Shown here one piece after another: positions 7,095 through 16,120 of a DNA stretch of 64,000 bases (within the stretch, counting starts at the first letter, position 1; every line of letters begins with the position of its first letter). Below the pieces are notes generated by a model. It did no database searches and was not told the origin of the DNA. It saw only the letters and a program-made list of their open reading frames with translations. The stretch spans positions 1 through 64,000 of the forward strand of contig QULQ01000014.1 of the NCBI GenBank assembly GCA_003490145.1, read 5' to 3'. The position numbers and the translations under genes were made by a program. The DNA comes from Lachnospiraceae bacterium OM04-12BH (lineage in GTDB: Bacteria; Bacillota; Clostridia; Lachnospirales; Lachnospiraceae).

Positions 7095-8120
7095 ATGGCA
7101 CAGAAAAGGATCAGGATCGTGGATGTCGCAGATGCATTAGGACTCAGTACAGCGACGGTTTCAAAGGTGATTCATGGCAAAACAGAAAAGATTTCAGATG
7201 AAACGGTAAAGCGCGTCCAGCAGGAGCTTGAAAGGTCAGGATATATCCCGAATATGGCGGGTATTCTGCTTGCGAGAAATAATTCAAGAATCATCGGGGT
7301 GGTGATCAATGATAATGAGAAGTATGAGGGCAGGGTTTTACAGGATGGATTTGTGATGTCATCACTCAATGCTCTTTCCCGCGAGGTAAATGAAAAGGGA
7401 TATTTTCTGATGATAAAAACAACTGCGGATATCAGTGAGATTCCGGTGTTTGCCTCCATGTGGAATATGGATGGACTGATCCTGATGGGATTTTGCGAAG
7501 CGGATTATGAGCAGCTCAGAAACCAGACGAGGATTTCCTTTGTTGTGTATGATGGCTATTTTGAGAAATGCTCCAGGGTGGTTAATCTTGTCATCAATCA
7601 TTATGATGGTGGCTGCCAGGCAGGAAAATATTTGAGGGAGCTCGGCCATAAAAAAGCATTATGTATAGCTGATAATTTTATTTGTATGGATAAGGAGCGC
7701 ATCGAAGGCTTTCTCAAAGCCTTTGAGCCGGGAAAAGTCATAAGATGGGAGATTCCAAAGACCGAAAAGGAAAGATTGGATTTTTACGAGGATAAATTTC
7801 CGGAAATGTTAAAGCATAATATTACTGCTGTTTTTGCGGTGTCAGATTTTTATGCGCTTGAGTTCATGCGTTTTCTGCAGGGAAAGAGTATGCAAATCCC
7901 CAAAGATATCCAGATGATCGGCTTTGATGACAATATGGCAAGCAGGGAAAGCAGTCCTGCGCTTACGACGATTCATCAGGACGCATCTTTAAGGGCAAAA
8001 ACTGCAATTGAATGTCTTGAGGTAATGCGCGATGGCTTCGATTGTGAAACGGAGATCGTATTGCCGGTTGAGCTGATAAAAAGAGAAAGTACGGGTAAAC
8101 TACAATGTCAAAGTTTATAA
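7095..8120 (+). CDS. LacI/GalR-family transcriptional regulator
   Basis: A 341-residue regulator. The helix-turn-helix IVDVADALGLSTATVSKVIH (residues 8-27) and the hinge helix ending NMAGILLAR are typical of LacI/GalR proteins, and the remainder is a periplasmic-binding-like effector domain ending in the usual DDNMASRESSPALTTI block. The ATG at 7095 follows GAGGAAA; upstream in-frame triplets lack a ribosome site. Its stop lies inside the start of the MATE gene (16-bp overlap), so it probably regulates that efflux pump. The effector is not evident. Confidence 0.88.
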   Translation: MAQKRIRIVDVADALGLSTATVSKVIHGKTEKISDETVKRVQQELERSGYIPNMAGILLARNNSRIIGVVINDNEKYEGRVLQDGFVMSSLNALSREVNEKGYFLMIKTTADISEIPVFASMWNMDGLILMGFCEADYEQLRNQTRISFVVYDGYFEKCSRVVNLVINHYDGGCQAGKYLRELGHKKALCIADNFICMDKERIEGFLKAFEPGKVIRWEIPKTEKERLDFYEDKFPEMLKHNITAVFAVSDFYALEFMRFLQGKSMQIPKDIQMIGFDDNMASRESSPALTTIHQDASLRAKTAIECLEVMRDGFDCETEIVLPVELIKRESTGKLQCQSL

Positions 8121-9436
8121 AATCATTGTGTAAAATAGCAGTTCCTGTCACACTGCAAAGTATGCTGCAGGCATCATTTTCAATTGTTGACCAGATCATG
8201 ATCGGACAGCTGGGAGAGACTAATATATCGGCAGTTGGGCTTGGAAGTAATTTTTCTTTAATTTTTTCTGTGGTGATTGGAGCGGTAGGTGCGGTTGCCG
8301 GGATATTAATCGCACAATTTATGGGTGCGGAAGATAAAAAAGAGGCATGGTGCAGCTTTGATGTAAGCCTCATTTGCGGAATTATGATATCAGCATTGTT
8401 TCTTTTGGCGGCAGGAGCCTTTCCGTTGCAGATTCTTGGACTTTATACTGAGGATATGAATATTATAAATACAGGTGCAGTCTATTTCCGTATTGTAGCG
8501 TTTTCCTATATCCCGATGGCAGTCAGTAATATTTTATCTGCATGGCTGCGCTGCAGGGAGCATGCCACGATACCATTTCTGGCAAGCTTTGGAGCAGTTG
8601 CTGTAAACACAGGGCTGAACTATCTGCTGATATTCGGTAAATTGGGATTTCCGCGTATGGAGATCAAAGGAGCTGCGATTGCAACGCTTATTTCACAGCT
8701 GTTTAACCTTGTATTCATTGTTATTGGATTTGTTATATGTAATAGAAGAGATGGGGATAAACCGGTGCTGTCCCTGCATTTTAAGAAGATCACAATCAGG
8801 GATTATCTGGTCATGATCATGCCGATTCTGGTCAGTGAATTTCTGTGGAGCCTTGGACAAAATGTGGAGTCAGCTGTATATGGACATCTTGGCACATCAA
8901 ATCTGGCAGCATATACGCTTACAGGTCCGATACAGGGATTGATAGTAGGCGCATTGAGTGGACTGTCAGCGGCGGCAGGGGTAATGATCGGCAAGCGGCT
9001 TGGCAGGAAAGAATATGATGAGGCTTATGCTGAGTCAAAGAAGATCATGTATGCCGGTTTAGCCGGTTCGGTTGTGGTAGCCTCATTGCTGATTTTACTT
9101 GCAGGAGTCTATACCGGATTGTATCGTGTGGATAACAGCGTAAAAGAACTTGGGAGAATACTGCTTATTGTATTTGCCCTATATGCACCGGTCAAGGTGG
9201 AAAATATGATACTTAGCGGAGGCATCATAAGAAGCGGCGGCAATACAAAAATCATCATGGTGATTGATATTGTTGGCACCTGGTGCATAGGAATTCCTCT
9301 GTGTCTGCTTGCTGCATATGTGTTTAGATGGGGCATTGTTGGTGTATATGCATTGCTTACCACAGAGGAAATATTCAGGCTTGCTGTAGCACTTGTTATT
9401 TTCAGAAAGCGTAAATGGATGATCAGCTTATCATAG
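8105..9436 (+). CDS. MATE-family multidrug/Na+ antiporter
   Basis: A 443-residue, very hydrophobic protein with about twelve membrane segments in two similar halves, the length and layout of MATE exporters. The N-terminal block PVTLQSMLQASFSIVDQIMIG and the second-half block PILVSEFLWSLGQNVESAVY are the paired MATE signatures. It exports cationic drugs or metabolites in exchange for Na+ or H+. It overlaps the LacI gene and is probably co-transcribed. It converges with the aminotransferase gene, the two stops overlapping by 6 bp. Confidence 0.9.
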   Translation: MSKFIKSLCKIAVPVTLQSMLQASFSIVDQIMIGQLGETNISAVGLGSNFSLIFSVVIGAVGAVAGILIAQFMGAEDKKEAWCSFDVSLICGIMISALFLLAAGAFPLQILGLYTEDMNIINTGAVYFRIVAFSYIPMAVSNILSAWLRCREHATIPFLASFGAVAVNTGLNYLLIFGKLGFPRMEIKGAAIATLISQLFNLVFIVIGFVICNRRDGDKPVLSLHFKKITIRDYLVMIMPILVSEFLWSLGQNVESAVYGHLGTSNLAAYTLTGPIQGLIVGALSGLSAAAGVMIGKRLGRKEYDEAYAESKKIMYAGLAGSVVVASLLILLAGVYTGLYRVDNSVKELGRILLIVFALYAPVKVENMILSGGIIRSGGNTKIIMVIDIVGTWCIGIPLCLLAAYVFRWGIVGVYALLTTEEIFRLAVALVIFRKRKWMISLS

Positions 9437-10276
9437 CGATGTATCCGCTGCATAATAAGCAGCGTAGGCATCCTGCAGAGTTTTCAGTGTCTTTGAATCC
9501 CTGCCGCCAACAGGCTTACCGTCAAGCTCAACAGCCTGGATGCACAGACCACCGGAGCTGCTGACGATGATCTCGTCGGCTTCTTCCAGCTCCTTCATGG
9601 TGAACGGAGCCTCTTTAGTAGGAATGCCGTTCTGCTCAGCCAGCATCAGCAGATGCTTCAGGGTAATACCGGGAAGGATCAGGTTGTCCCTTGGAGGAGT
9701 GCAGAGCACACCATCCTTGATCATCAGTATATTGCTGTGTGCACATTCTGTTACACGGTCGCCACGGTGGAATACGGTTTCCTGGCAGTCCTTTTCAATA
9801 CATCTCTGATAAGCGATCACACTGGGGATCAGGTTCAGGGTCTTGATATTGCAGTGCAGGAATCTGGTATCTTCCATGGAGATCAAACGGAAGGTAGTGG
9901 TAAAGGGGATCAGATCGCAGGGGACTGTGAAGATCATCAGGTTTGGCTTTACGGAAGCCGGTGGGAACTGGTGGCCGCGGAGGGCAGTTCCACGGGAGCA
10001 CTGCCAGTAGAGCATGCCGTGATCACTGTCATTGGCATCGATACACTGCTGCAGGGCAGCAATCAGTTCCTCTCTTGGCATGGTAAAAGGAATTTCCAGT
10101 AATTTGCAGCTGTTGTAGAAACGGTCCAGATGATCCTTTGCAGCAAAGATATGATTGTTTGCAAAGGTGGTAGCATCATAGCAGCCGTCGCCGAAGTATA
10201 CAGCACGATCCAGCATGGGAATCTTCATTTCTTCCAGGGGACCTATTTCTCCATTATAATATCCAACATATTTCAT
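9431..10276 (-). CDS. Class IV aminotransferase (D-amino-acid transaminase type)
   Basis: A 281-residue PLP enzyme of fold type IV. The N-terminal block MLDRAVYFGDGCYDATTF, the PLP lysine Lys145 in CNIKTLNLI, and Glu177 in GDRVTECAHSNILMI place it among D-alanine/branched-chain/4-amino-4-deoxychorismate lyase enzymes; the size and the DRAVYFGDG motif favour D-amino-acid transaminase. The ATG at 10276 follows AAAGGAG on the minus strand. It lies downstream of, and in the same direction as, a YkvI-like carrier, separated by a palindromic element, suggesting amino-acid import and transamination together. The substrate is inferred. Confidence 0.82.
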   Translation of the reverse strand: MKYVGYYNGEIGPLEEMKIPMLDRAVYFGDGCYDATTFANNHIFAAKDHLDRFYNSCKLLEIPFTMPREELIAALQQCIDANDSDHGMLYWQCSRGTALRGHQFPPASVKPNLMIFTVPCDLIPFTTTFRLISMEDTRFLHCNIKTLNLIPSVIAYQRCIEKDCQETVFHRGDRVTECAHSNILMIKDGVLCTPPRDNLILPGITLKHLLMLAEQNGIPTKEAPFTMKELEEADEIIVSSSGGLCIQAVELDGKPVGGRDSKTLKTLQDAYAAYYAADTSL

Positions 10277-10310
10277 AGCGTTCTCCTTTTGCAATTATTA
10301 CTTCTATATT

Positions 10311-10508
10311 ATGATATCGGGGTCAAAAGCCCCCGACTTTGATACCTACGGATTGCTTCGTGCTACGCACTTCCACAATCCTACCCAATATTCGCATATC
10401 GTGGGATTAGCATCCCACTTTTATGCTCATATCGGGGCGGGTCCTAAGGTCTTTCACCCACTTATGAGCAAGCTCATGTGGGCTTAGACCTTTTGACCCT
10501 GGTATCAT
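10311..10508. repeat. About 200-bp palindromic intergenic element
   Basis: The outer arms ATGATATCGGGGTCAAAAG (10311-10329) and CTTTTGACCCTGGTATCAT (10490-10508) are inverted repeats matching at 17 of 19 positions. Inside are further hairpins: CGGGG/CCCCG (10319-10335), GTGGGA/TCCCAC (near 10400-10418), and CCCACTTATGAGC/GCTCATGTGGG (near 10457-10481). There is no open frame. This looks like a MITE or REP-like element. A related shorter piece (CTAAGCCCC...CATGTGGGTTTAG) lies near 11799-11831. Confidence 0.55.
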
Positions 10509-10533
10509 ATTATATCAATTATATCACAGGAAT

Positions 10534-11676
10534 TCATACTTTCCAGTTCTTTATGATCTTATATCCGCCGATTAACAGCGTAGGAAGCAGATAGAAGAGG
10601 ATAAAGCCATAGGAGAGGAGAGAATAGCCTTTCTCGATCAGGGTAACAACACCGATCCTTGATAAGATCAGGGCAGCGATAAGGGTAATGACAGTGATGA
10701 TTCCGCGCTTCCTGTCAGAAAGCTTCTCTGATCCCTTTTCAACCAGTGCTACATCAAAACGGTCAATGATCATATGGATACAGCCTGTTGCGGTTTCCAC
10801 AAGAGTCCAGCCCATAACAATACTGAACAGAGTGATCAGGACAGGACCGCCGTTGATGGCAAGGATCATTTCCATCCAGGGGGTTGTTACGTCAGCACCG
10901 ACAATGGAGGGATCTCCATAGAAGCACATCATTGCGAAGTAAGACAGGAACCACGGGATTACCATCAGAAGACCTGCGATGATACCGGAAATGAAGGTTT
11001 CCTTTCTTTTGGTCTGTCTGGTCAGGGAGAACATACCCATGGGAATGGCATTGATGTTATAGGCAACATACAGGATGCCGGTGCCGATACAGAGAGGAAC
11101 CGTTACGGAACCATCATAGGAGCTGGTATCCATGGTGCTGAAAACATGGGAAATGTTACTGCCCTTGTTTATCAGAACAAGAACTGTGAACAGGATATAG
11201 CCGCCATAGAGAAGGATCGTACCGATAGACTCAAATTTCTCGATTACCTTGGAGCCTTTGAAATTCAGAAGACCACAGATCAGGACGATCACAACAGAGC
11301 CAAGGATATTAGGCAGTCCGGCCTGCTCAAAGATACTGCCGGTAGCGGCGGCCATTACGGCGATCAGCAGGATAGCGATCAGAACGGTCAGTATATCCAT
11401 GACGGGCCATAAGGGACCGATCACCTTTTTGATATAGTTTTTGTAATCATAAACCTTATAGATACGGCAGATCTCAAAGGTAAGGAAAGCAAACAGGGCA
11501 AAACCGATACCGATCGTCAGACCGGAGATCCAGCCAAAGGCACCGAATTTGGCACCGTAGGAATAAATTTCACGTCCAGTAGCATAGCCGCCGCCGATTA
11601 GAACGGATTGAAGAAGAACACCGGGCAGAATATATTTTGCATAGGTGCCTTCATAGAAATGCTTGAAGTTTTTCAT
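10534..11676 (-). CDS. YkvI-like membrane carrier (LeuT-fold type)
   Basis: A 380-residue membrane protein with about ten hydrophobic segments. The first segment motif LIGGGYATGREI is typical of the YkvI family, which is related to amino-acid carriers with an unwound first helix that binds Na+ and substrate. The function of the family is not firmly known. The class IV aminotransferase downstream suggests an amino-acid substrate. The start is followed by KNFKHFYEG; a leftward promoter lies at 11717-11746. It is divergent from a LysR gene that probably controls it. Confidence 0.7.
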   Translation of the reverse strand: MKNFKHFYEGTYAKYILPGVLLQSVLIGGGYATGREIYSYGAKFGAFGWISGLTIGIGFALFAFLTFEICRIYKVYDYKNYIKKVIGPLWPVMDILTVLIAILLIAVMAAATGSIFEQAGLPNILGSVVIVLICGLLNFKGSKVIEKFESIGTILLYGGYILFTVLVLINKGSNISHVFSTMDTSSYDGSVTVPLCIGTGILYVAYNINAIPMGMFSLTRQTKRKETFISGIIAGLLMVIPWFLSYFAMMCFYGDPSIVGADVTTPWMEMILAINGGPVLITLFSIVMGWTLVETATGCIHMIIDRFDVALVEKGSEKLSDRKRGIITVITLIAALILSRIGVVTLIEKGYSLLSYGFILFYLLPTLLIGGYKIIKNWKV

Positions 11677-11716
11677 GATAGTGTTCGCTCACTTTCTTTT
11701 GTTATTTATAAAATGA

Positions 11717-11746
11717 ATTATAGAGGATACCAGGAAAACTTGCCAA
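11717..11746 (-). promoter_or_regulatory. Promoter of the YkvI-like gene
   Basis: On the minus strand TTGGCA (11746-11741), an 18-bp spacer and TATAAT (11722-11717) make a near-consensus sigma-70 promoter 40 bp before the start codon. Confidence 0.65.
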
Positions 11747-11762
11747 TAGAAATATCACATAT

Positions 11763-11785
11763 TATAATAAGTAAAACTTATTATA
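11763..11785. promoter_or_regulatory. LysR-type operator in the divergent region
   Basis: TATAATAAGT and ACTTATTATA are perfect ten-base inverted arms around AAA. The core ATAAG-N5-CTTAT contains the T-N11-A spacing of LysR-type binding boxes. It lies just upstream of the -35 of the YkvI-like promoter, between the carrier and the LysR gene. Confidence 0.6.
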
Positions 11786-11867
11786 TCAGAGGCAGAAGCC
11801 CTAAGCCCCAAGCTGACTCATGTGGGTTTAGAATTATAGACTCTGGCAGTATAAAAAAGGGGAAATT

Positions 11868-12779
11868 ATGAATCTGAAACAGATGGAATATTTTGTGGCG
11901 GCAGCAGAGCAGCTTAATTTTACCAGGGCAGCAAGACAGTGTTTTATTTCACAGACAGCCATGACATTGCAGATACAGTCATTGGAAGAAAAGGTGGGAG
12001 TACCTTTATTTGTCAGGGATAAGCACCACGTGGAGCTGACAGCGGCAGGAAAGGTTTATTTGAAGGAAGCCAGGGCTATCCTGATCAGGGCAGAGGAAGC
12101 TGCCAAGCTGGCAAGGACAGCAGCAGAGGGAGTATACGGGGAGCTTACCATAGGATTTATCCGTGGCTATGAGCAGAGCCGGTTCTCAGAGACGCTTCGG
12201 AGCTTCCGGGAAGCCTATCCGCATATTTCCCTTCACCTTGTCCGGGAAAATATGACAACCTTATACAAGCTGCTGGAGGATGGTACCTGCGATGTGGTGT
12301 TTAACCTCTCCCAGTTCACCCAGAGCTTTGAAGATCTGGAGCATCGTTTCCTGAAAAGGTATCCCATGATGGCAGTTCTGTATCCAGGACATATCCTTTC
12401 AGGAGAAAATCATCTGCAGTACAGGGATCTTGCCAGGGAGGATTTTATTATCATGCAGCCAAAAGGGCGGTCCAATGACGAAGCGGAGGAGGTTTTGATC
12501 TGCTATAACAGAGGCGGGTTTATTCCTAATATAATACTCCGTGAGCAGGAGGTGCAGACAGTACTTCTTGAGGTGTCGGCAGGGTTTGGAATAGCGATCC
12601 TGCCGGAATATGCTGTCCGTTATTATAGAAATGCCAGGAATCTGGTGATTGTACCGCTTGTGCGGGAGGATGGCAGCGCAGAGCAGCTGGATCTGGAGAT
12701 TGGCTGGAAGCGTGAAAATAAAAATCCGGCGATCGAAAAGCTGCTTGCGTGGATGAAAACTCACGAATATACAGAATAA
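11868..12779 (+). CDS. LysR-family transcriptional regulator
   Basis: A 303-residue LysR protein. The N-terminal winged helix MNLKQMEYFVAAAEQLNFTR followed by AARQCFISQTAMTLQIQSLE (HTH roughly residues 17-37) is canonical, and the rest is the two-lobed effector domain, with the conserved turn GFGIAILPEYAV near residue 240. The ATG follows AAGGGGAAA by 4 bp. It is divergent from the YkvI-like/aminotransferase pair with a classical LysR box in between, so it most likely activates that pair. The effector is unknown; an amino acid is plausible. Confidence 0.9.
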   Translation: MNLKQMEYFVAAAEQLNFTRAARQCFISQTAMTLQIQSLEEKVGVPLFVRDKHHVELTAAGKVYLKEARAILIRAEEAAKLARTAAEGVYGELTIGFIRGYEQSRFSETLRSFREAYPHISLHLVRENMTTLYKLLEDGTCDVVFNLSQFTQSFEDLEHRFLKRYPMMAVLYPGHILSGENHLQYRDLAREDFIIMQPKGRSNDEAEEVLICYNRGGFIPNIILREQEVQTVLLEVSAGFGIAILPEYAVRYYRNARNLVIVPLVREDGSAEQLDLEIGWKRENKNPAIEKLLAWMKTHEYTE

Positions 12780-12929
12780 TGTCATATCAAAATTATTTTT
12801 CCTTGCAAATGTGAAAAAAGATCAAAAGAAATATTACAAAAAACAGGTTGCAAAAAACGCAATACCGTATTAGAATAAAAAACGCAAAGAATCTTAACAT
12901 GAAATTAACATATGTGGAGAACCATCGGA

Positions 12930-13457
12930 ATGGAATATACAAGAGAAGCAGTCATTGACAGACTGCTGAGGAGCTATAGCTCCTGCTATAATATTCATCT
13001 GATCGAAGATGACCAGGTACCAATCACAGCACGCTGTGATTTTTTTGAGCACTCAGGGAAATATGTGATATCAAAAAAGGCAGAACTTTGGTCTGCTGAT
13101 AATGAAGAATTCCTATATCTTGTCAATATTCCCCATCTGACAATGGAGCTTTATCAGAAATGGAGAGATTATATCCATGAAGATGGCATGAACCGCATTC
13201 ATGTCGGACCGGGACACATGGCCTCTTATATCACCCCGGTTTTTATCTGTGATACCTGTGAGGAAGAGGCAAGAAAGGCATTGAAGAAGTGCCGCATTTA
13301 CAAAAGTTTTCATTTTTCGCTGCATGGCTGGGCAGATCATCATACCGCACTGATAGAGCTGTCAACAGGACAGATTGACGCAAATGCAGGCGGCAGACAG
13401 ACAGCGAAAATTTTGAAAAAAGTACTATATTCAAAAAAATCGAAGGGAGATAGGTAA
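12930..13457 (+). CDS. Unrecognised protein encoded just before cstA
   Basis: About 175 residues, soluble, no signal peptide. I do not recognise a family. Features: ICDTCEEEARKALKKCRIYKSF with two nearby Cys (CDTC), a His-rich stretch SLHGWADHHTALIEL, and a basic C-terminus KKVLYSKKSKGDR. The stop is one base from the cstA start, so the two are certainly co-transcribed and probably translationally coupled; a role in CstA regulation or folding is the simplest inference. The start is uncertain: ATG at 12912 or 12930, the latter preceded by GGAG. Confidence 0.6.
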   Translation: MEYTREAVIDRLLRSYSSCYNIHLIEDDQVPITARCDFFEHSGKYVISKKAELWSADNEEFLYLVNIPHLTMELYQKWRDYIHEDGMNRIHVGPGHMASYITPVFICDTCEEEARKALKKCRIYKSFHFSLHGWADHHTALIELSTGQIDANAGGRQTAKILKKVLYSKKSKGDR

Positions 13458-13458
13458 T

Positions 13459-15189
13459 ATGAATTCATTAGTACTTCTGATCATCTGCGTTGCCATTCTG
13501 GTGCTGGGATATATCTTCTACGGCGGCTGGCTGTGCAAACAGTGGGGCGTAGGTGAAGGAAACAATGAGACACCGGCTCATACCATGGAAGATGGTGTTG
13601 ACTATGTACCGGCGAAAGCACCGGTTCTGATGGGACATCACTTTTCATCTATTGCAGGTGCCGGCCCTATCACAGGACCAATTGGTGCAGCTATGTTTGG
13701 ATGGCTGCCTGTAACACTCTGGATTCTTATAGGAGGTATTTTCTTTGGTGGTGTACATGACTTTGGTGCACTTTTCGCATCTGTCCGCAACAAAGGCATG
13801 TCTATCGGAGAGATTATTTCCGCAAATATGAGCAAGCGTGCAAAGAGGCTGTTCATCATCTTCTCTTATCTGACGCTGATCCTTGTTGTAGCTGCTTTTG
13901 CATCTATTGTAGCATCTACATTCGGAGCAACCTTTGATGAGAGCGGAGCAGTAGATATGGTTAAGTCTGAAACACCTGCATCTGTAGCCATGATTTCTTT
14001 ACTGTTCATCGTTATTGCCATTGTATTTGGCTTCTGCGTATACCGCAGAAATATGCCTATGGGTATTGCATCCGTAGTTGGCGTACTTGCTATCATTGGT
14101 ATTATGGCGGTCGGTATGAACTTCCATCCCATCTATCTGTCTACAAAGACATGGATGTGGATCGTTGGTCTTTACATTGCAATCGCCTCTGTAACACCGG
14201 TATGGATCCTGCTTCAGCCCCGTGACTACTTAAGCTCATTCCTGCTTTATGCAATGCTTGCAGTAGCAATCTTTGCTGTTGTTGTGGGACATCCTACCTT
14301 TGATGCAAGCTTCCCGGCATTTGGCGGATTTGCAGTAGACAATGGAAATGGTACGCAGTACTTATTCCCTGTACTGTTTACAACAGTTGCCTGCGGTGCA
14401 ATCTCCGGTTTCCATTCACTGGTTTCTTCAGGAACAACATCCAAGCAGCTGGATAAGGAAAAGGATGCTAAACCCATTGCTTACGGTGGTATGCTTCTTG
14501 AGTGTGTGCTTGCAGTCCTGACTCTTTGTGCAATCGGATATGCATACAAGTGGAATGCAGCTAACCCGGACAATGCTCTGGTTGGTGCAACAGCAATCTT
14601 CGGTGGCGGTATCGCTCATATGGTAGATGATGTGATCCCTGGAAGCTATGCAATCCTGAATTCCTTGCTGGTATTGACCTATTCTGCATTCTGTCTGACA
14701 TCACTGGATACAGCAACACGTCTTGCACGTTTCATGTTCCAGGAGTTCTGGCTTGAGCCCGGTCAGACAACAAAGGATGTAAAGGAAGGCTGGAAGAAGG
14801 TAATGGTTAACCCTTACTTCGCAACGATCCTTACTGTAGTTCTTGGTATTCTTCTTGGTATGACAGGCTATGCAAAGATCTGGGGTCTGTTTGGTGCTGC
14901 TAACCAGCTCCTTGCAGGTATCGGACTTCTTGCAGTTGCAACATGGCTTGGTAATGCAGGAAAGAACAATAAGATGTTCCTGATCCCTATGGCATTCATG
15001 ATCGTAGTAACGATCAGCTCACTGGCTCTGACTGTAAAGAACCAGATCGGAATTATTTCCGCAGGCGGTGCTGACTGGGGGCCTTATGCACAGACAATTC
15101 TTGGTATTCTGCTGATCGTGCTGGCTGTAGTCCTTGTTATTGAGGGTGTACAGACTCTGAAGAATCAGAAGGCAAAGAAAGCCGCATAA
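13459..15189 (+). CDS. cstA: CstA-family peptide/pyruvate transporter
   Basis: A 576-residue carbon-starvation-A protein with about 16 membrane segments. Family blocks are clear: FYGGWLCKQW near the N-terminus, VDYVPAKAPVLMGHHFSSIA followed by GAGPITGPIGAAMFGWLP, and FGGVHDFGALFASVRNKG. Known members import pyruvate or peptides when carbon is short. It follows a small coupled gene of unknown function and ends at a strong terminator, so these two genes form an operon. Whether this paralogue moves pyruvate or peptides cannot be read here. Confidence 0.92.
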   Translation: MNSLVLLIICVAILVLGYIFYGGWLCKQWGVGEGNNETPAHTMEDGVDYVPAKAPVLMGHHFSSIAGAGPITGPIGAAMFGWLPVTLWILIGGIFFGGVHDFGALFASVRNKGMSIGEIISANMSKRAKRLFIIFSYLTLILVVAAFASIVASTFGATFDESGAVDMVKSETPASVAMISLLFIVIAIVFGFCVYRRNMPMGIASVVGVLAIIGIMAVGMNFHPIYLSTKTWMWIVGLYIAIASVTPVWILLQPRDYLSSFLLYAMLAVAIFAVVVGHPTFDASFPAFGGFAVDNGNGTQYLFPVLFTTVACGAISGFHSLVSSGTTSKQLDKEKDAKPIAYGGMLLECVLAVLTLCAIGYAYKWNAANPDNALVGATAIFGGGIAHMVDDVIPGSYAILNSLLVLTYSAFCLTSLDTATRLARFMFQEFWLEPGQTTKDVKEGWKKVMVNPYFATILTVVLGILLGMTGYAKIWGLFGAANQLLAGIGLLAVATWLGNAGKNNKMFLIPMAFMIVVTISSLALTVKNQIGIISAGGADWGPYAQTILGILLIVLAVVLVIEGVQTLKNQKAKKAA

Positions 15190-15219
15190 GAAAACTGAAT
15201 TTAGCTGATATCAGAGGGC

Positions 15220-15252
15220 AGGACAGCCGGCAGGCTGTTCTGTCCTTTTTTA
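15220..15252 (+). terminator. Terminator after cstA
   Basis: AGGACAGCC (15220-15228) pairs with GGCTGTTCTGTCCT (15233-15246, one small bulge), followed by TTTTTTA. Confidence 0.8.
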
Positions 15253-15301
15253 CCCGGTCCTTTTACAATGGTGAAAATATGTACGAAGTGGCAATTACAT
15301 A

Positions 15302-15347
15302 TTGAAAAAATGCAGGTAACATATTTATAATAGGAATATCTACCTGC
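15302..15347 (+). promoter_or_regulatory. xpt promoter with overlapping palindrome
   Basis: TTGAAA (15302-15307), an 18-bp spacer and TATAAT (15326-15331). Inverted arms GCAGGTA (15312-15318) and TACCTGC (15341-15347) straddle the -10 box, a possible repressor site. No purine riboswitch core is visible. Confidence 0.55.
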
Positions 15348-15384
15348 AAAGCAGGGAATGAGCGAAAGAGGAGAGAGCACGGAA

Positions 15385-15960
15385 ATGAAATTACTTGAGG
15401 AACGTATCCGTAGGGATGGAACAGTAAAGGCAGGCAATGTATTAAAGGTAGATTCTTTTCTGAATCACCAGATGGACATTGACCTGTTTAATGAAATGGG
15501 AAAAGAGTGGGCACGTTTGTTTGCAGACCGTCCGGTCACAAAGATCCTGACAGTGGAGGCATCCGGTATCGGTATTGCCTGTGTGGCTGCCCAGCATTTT
15601 CATGTACCGGTGGTATTTGCCAAGAAAACACAGTCTCTGAATATTGACGGAGAGGTGTATACCACAAAGATAGAGTCATTTACCCATAAGAGAGTATATG
15701 ATGTGATCGTTTCCAAGAAATTTCTGAGCCCGGAGGATCATGTCCTCATCATTGATGATTTTCTTGCTAACGGCTGTGCACTGGAGGGGCTGATCGAGAT
15801 CGTACAGAAGGCAGGTGCCACAGTAGAAGGAATCGGTATTGCTGTAGAGAAAGGCTTCCAGAAGGGCGGAGACCTGATCCGAAGCAAAGGTGTCAGACTG
15901 GAGTCACTGGCAATCGTAGAGAGCATGGATGCAGAGACAGGTGAGATCACCTTTCGCTAA
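15385..15960 (+). CDS. xpt: Xanthine phosphoribosyltransferase
   Basis: A 191-residue purine salvage enzyme that joins xanthine to PRPP to give XMP. The PRPP-binding loop is [11 protein letters not shown] (about residues 121-131), and KLLEERI near the start and [13 protein letters not shown] closely resemble Bacillus Xpt, which has about 194 residues. The ATG at 15385 is chosen because it gives the family length and follows AGGAGA (15368-15373) by 11 bp. It is followed by a purine-type BMP/ABC nucleoside uptake operon, consistent with a purine salvage neighbourhood. Confidence 0.93.
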   Translation: MKLLEERIRRDGTVKAGNVLKVDSFLNHQMDIDLFNEMGKEWARLFADRPVTKILTVEASGIGIACVAAQHFHVPVVFAKKTQSLNIDGEVYTTKIESFTHKRVYDVIVSKKFLSPEDHVLIIDDFLANGCALEGLIEIVQKAGATVEGIGIAVEKGFQKGGDLIRSKGVRLESLAIVESMDAETGEITFR

Positions 15961-15985
15961 AATATAACAAATTTTGAACCTTCTC

Positions 15986-16075
15986 TTGACAAGGGCAGTT
16001 ACAGATGATTATACTGACTATTGTTGAGAAAAGACGGACATTGGGGTTGTATGGAAAGTCATACTGCCCTTTTTA
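15986..16075 (+). promoter_or_regulatory. Promoter and inverted-repeat leader of the BMP operon
   Basis: TTGACA (15986-15991), 18-bp spacer and TATACT (16010-16015) form a good promoter. AGGGCAGT (15992-15999) is an exact inverted copy of ACTGCCCT (16063-16070), which is followed by TTTTT; a small hairpin GTATG/CATAC (16049-16064) sits beside the second arm. As RNA from xpt this would be a long-looped terminator; from the local promoter only the small hairpin is transcribed. Confidence 0.5.
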
Positions 16076-16120
16076 CGTCAGGTATGCAAACACCCTAAGA
16101 GGGAAAACAGGAGGAGAATT

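Noticed and set aside
15250..15384. Purine riboswitch before xpt
   Set aside because: The conserved purine-aptamer core (three-way junction with paired loops) could not be found; only a promoter with a palindrome is visible.
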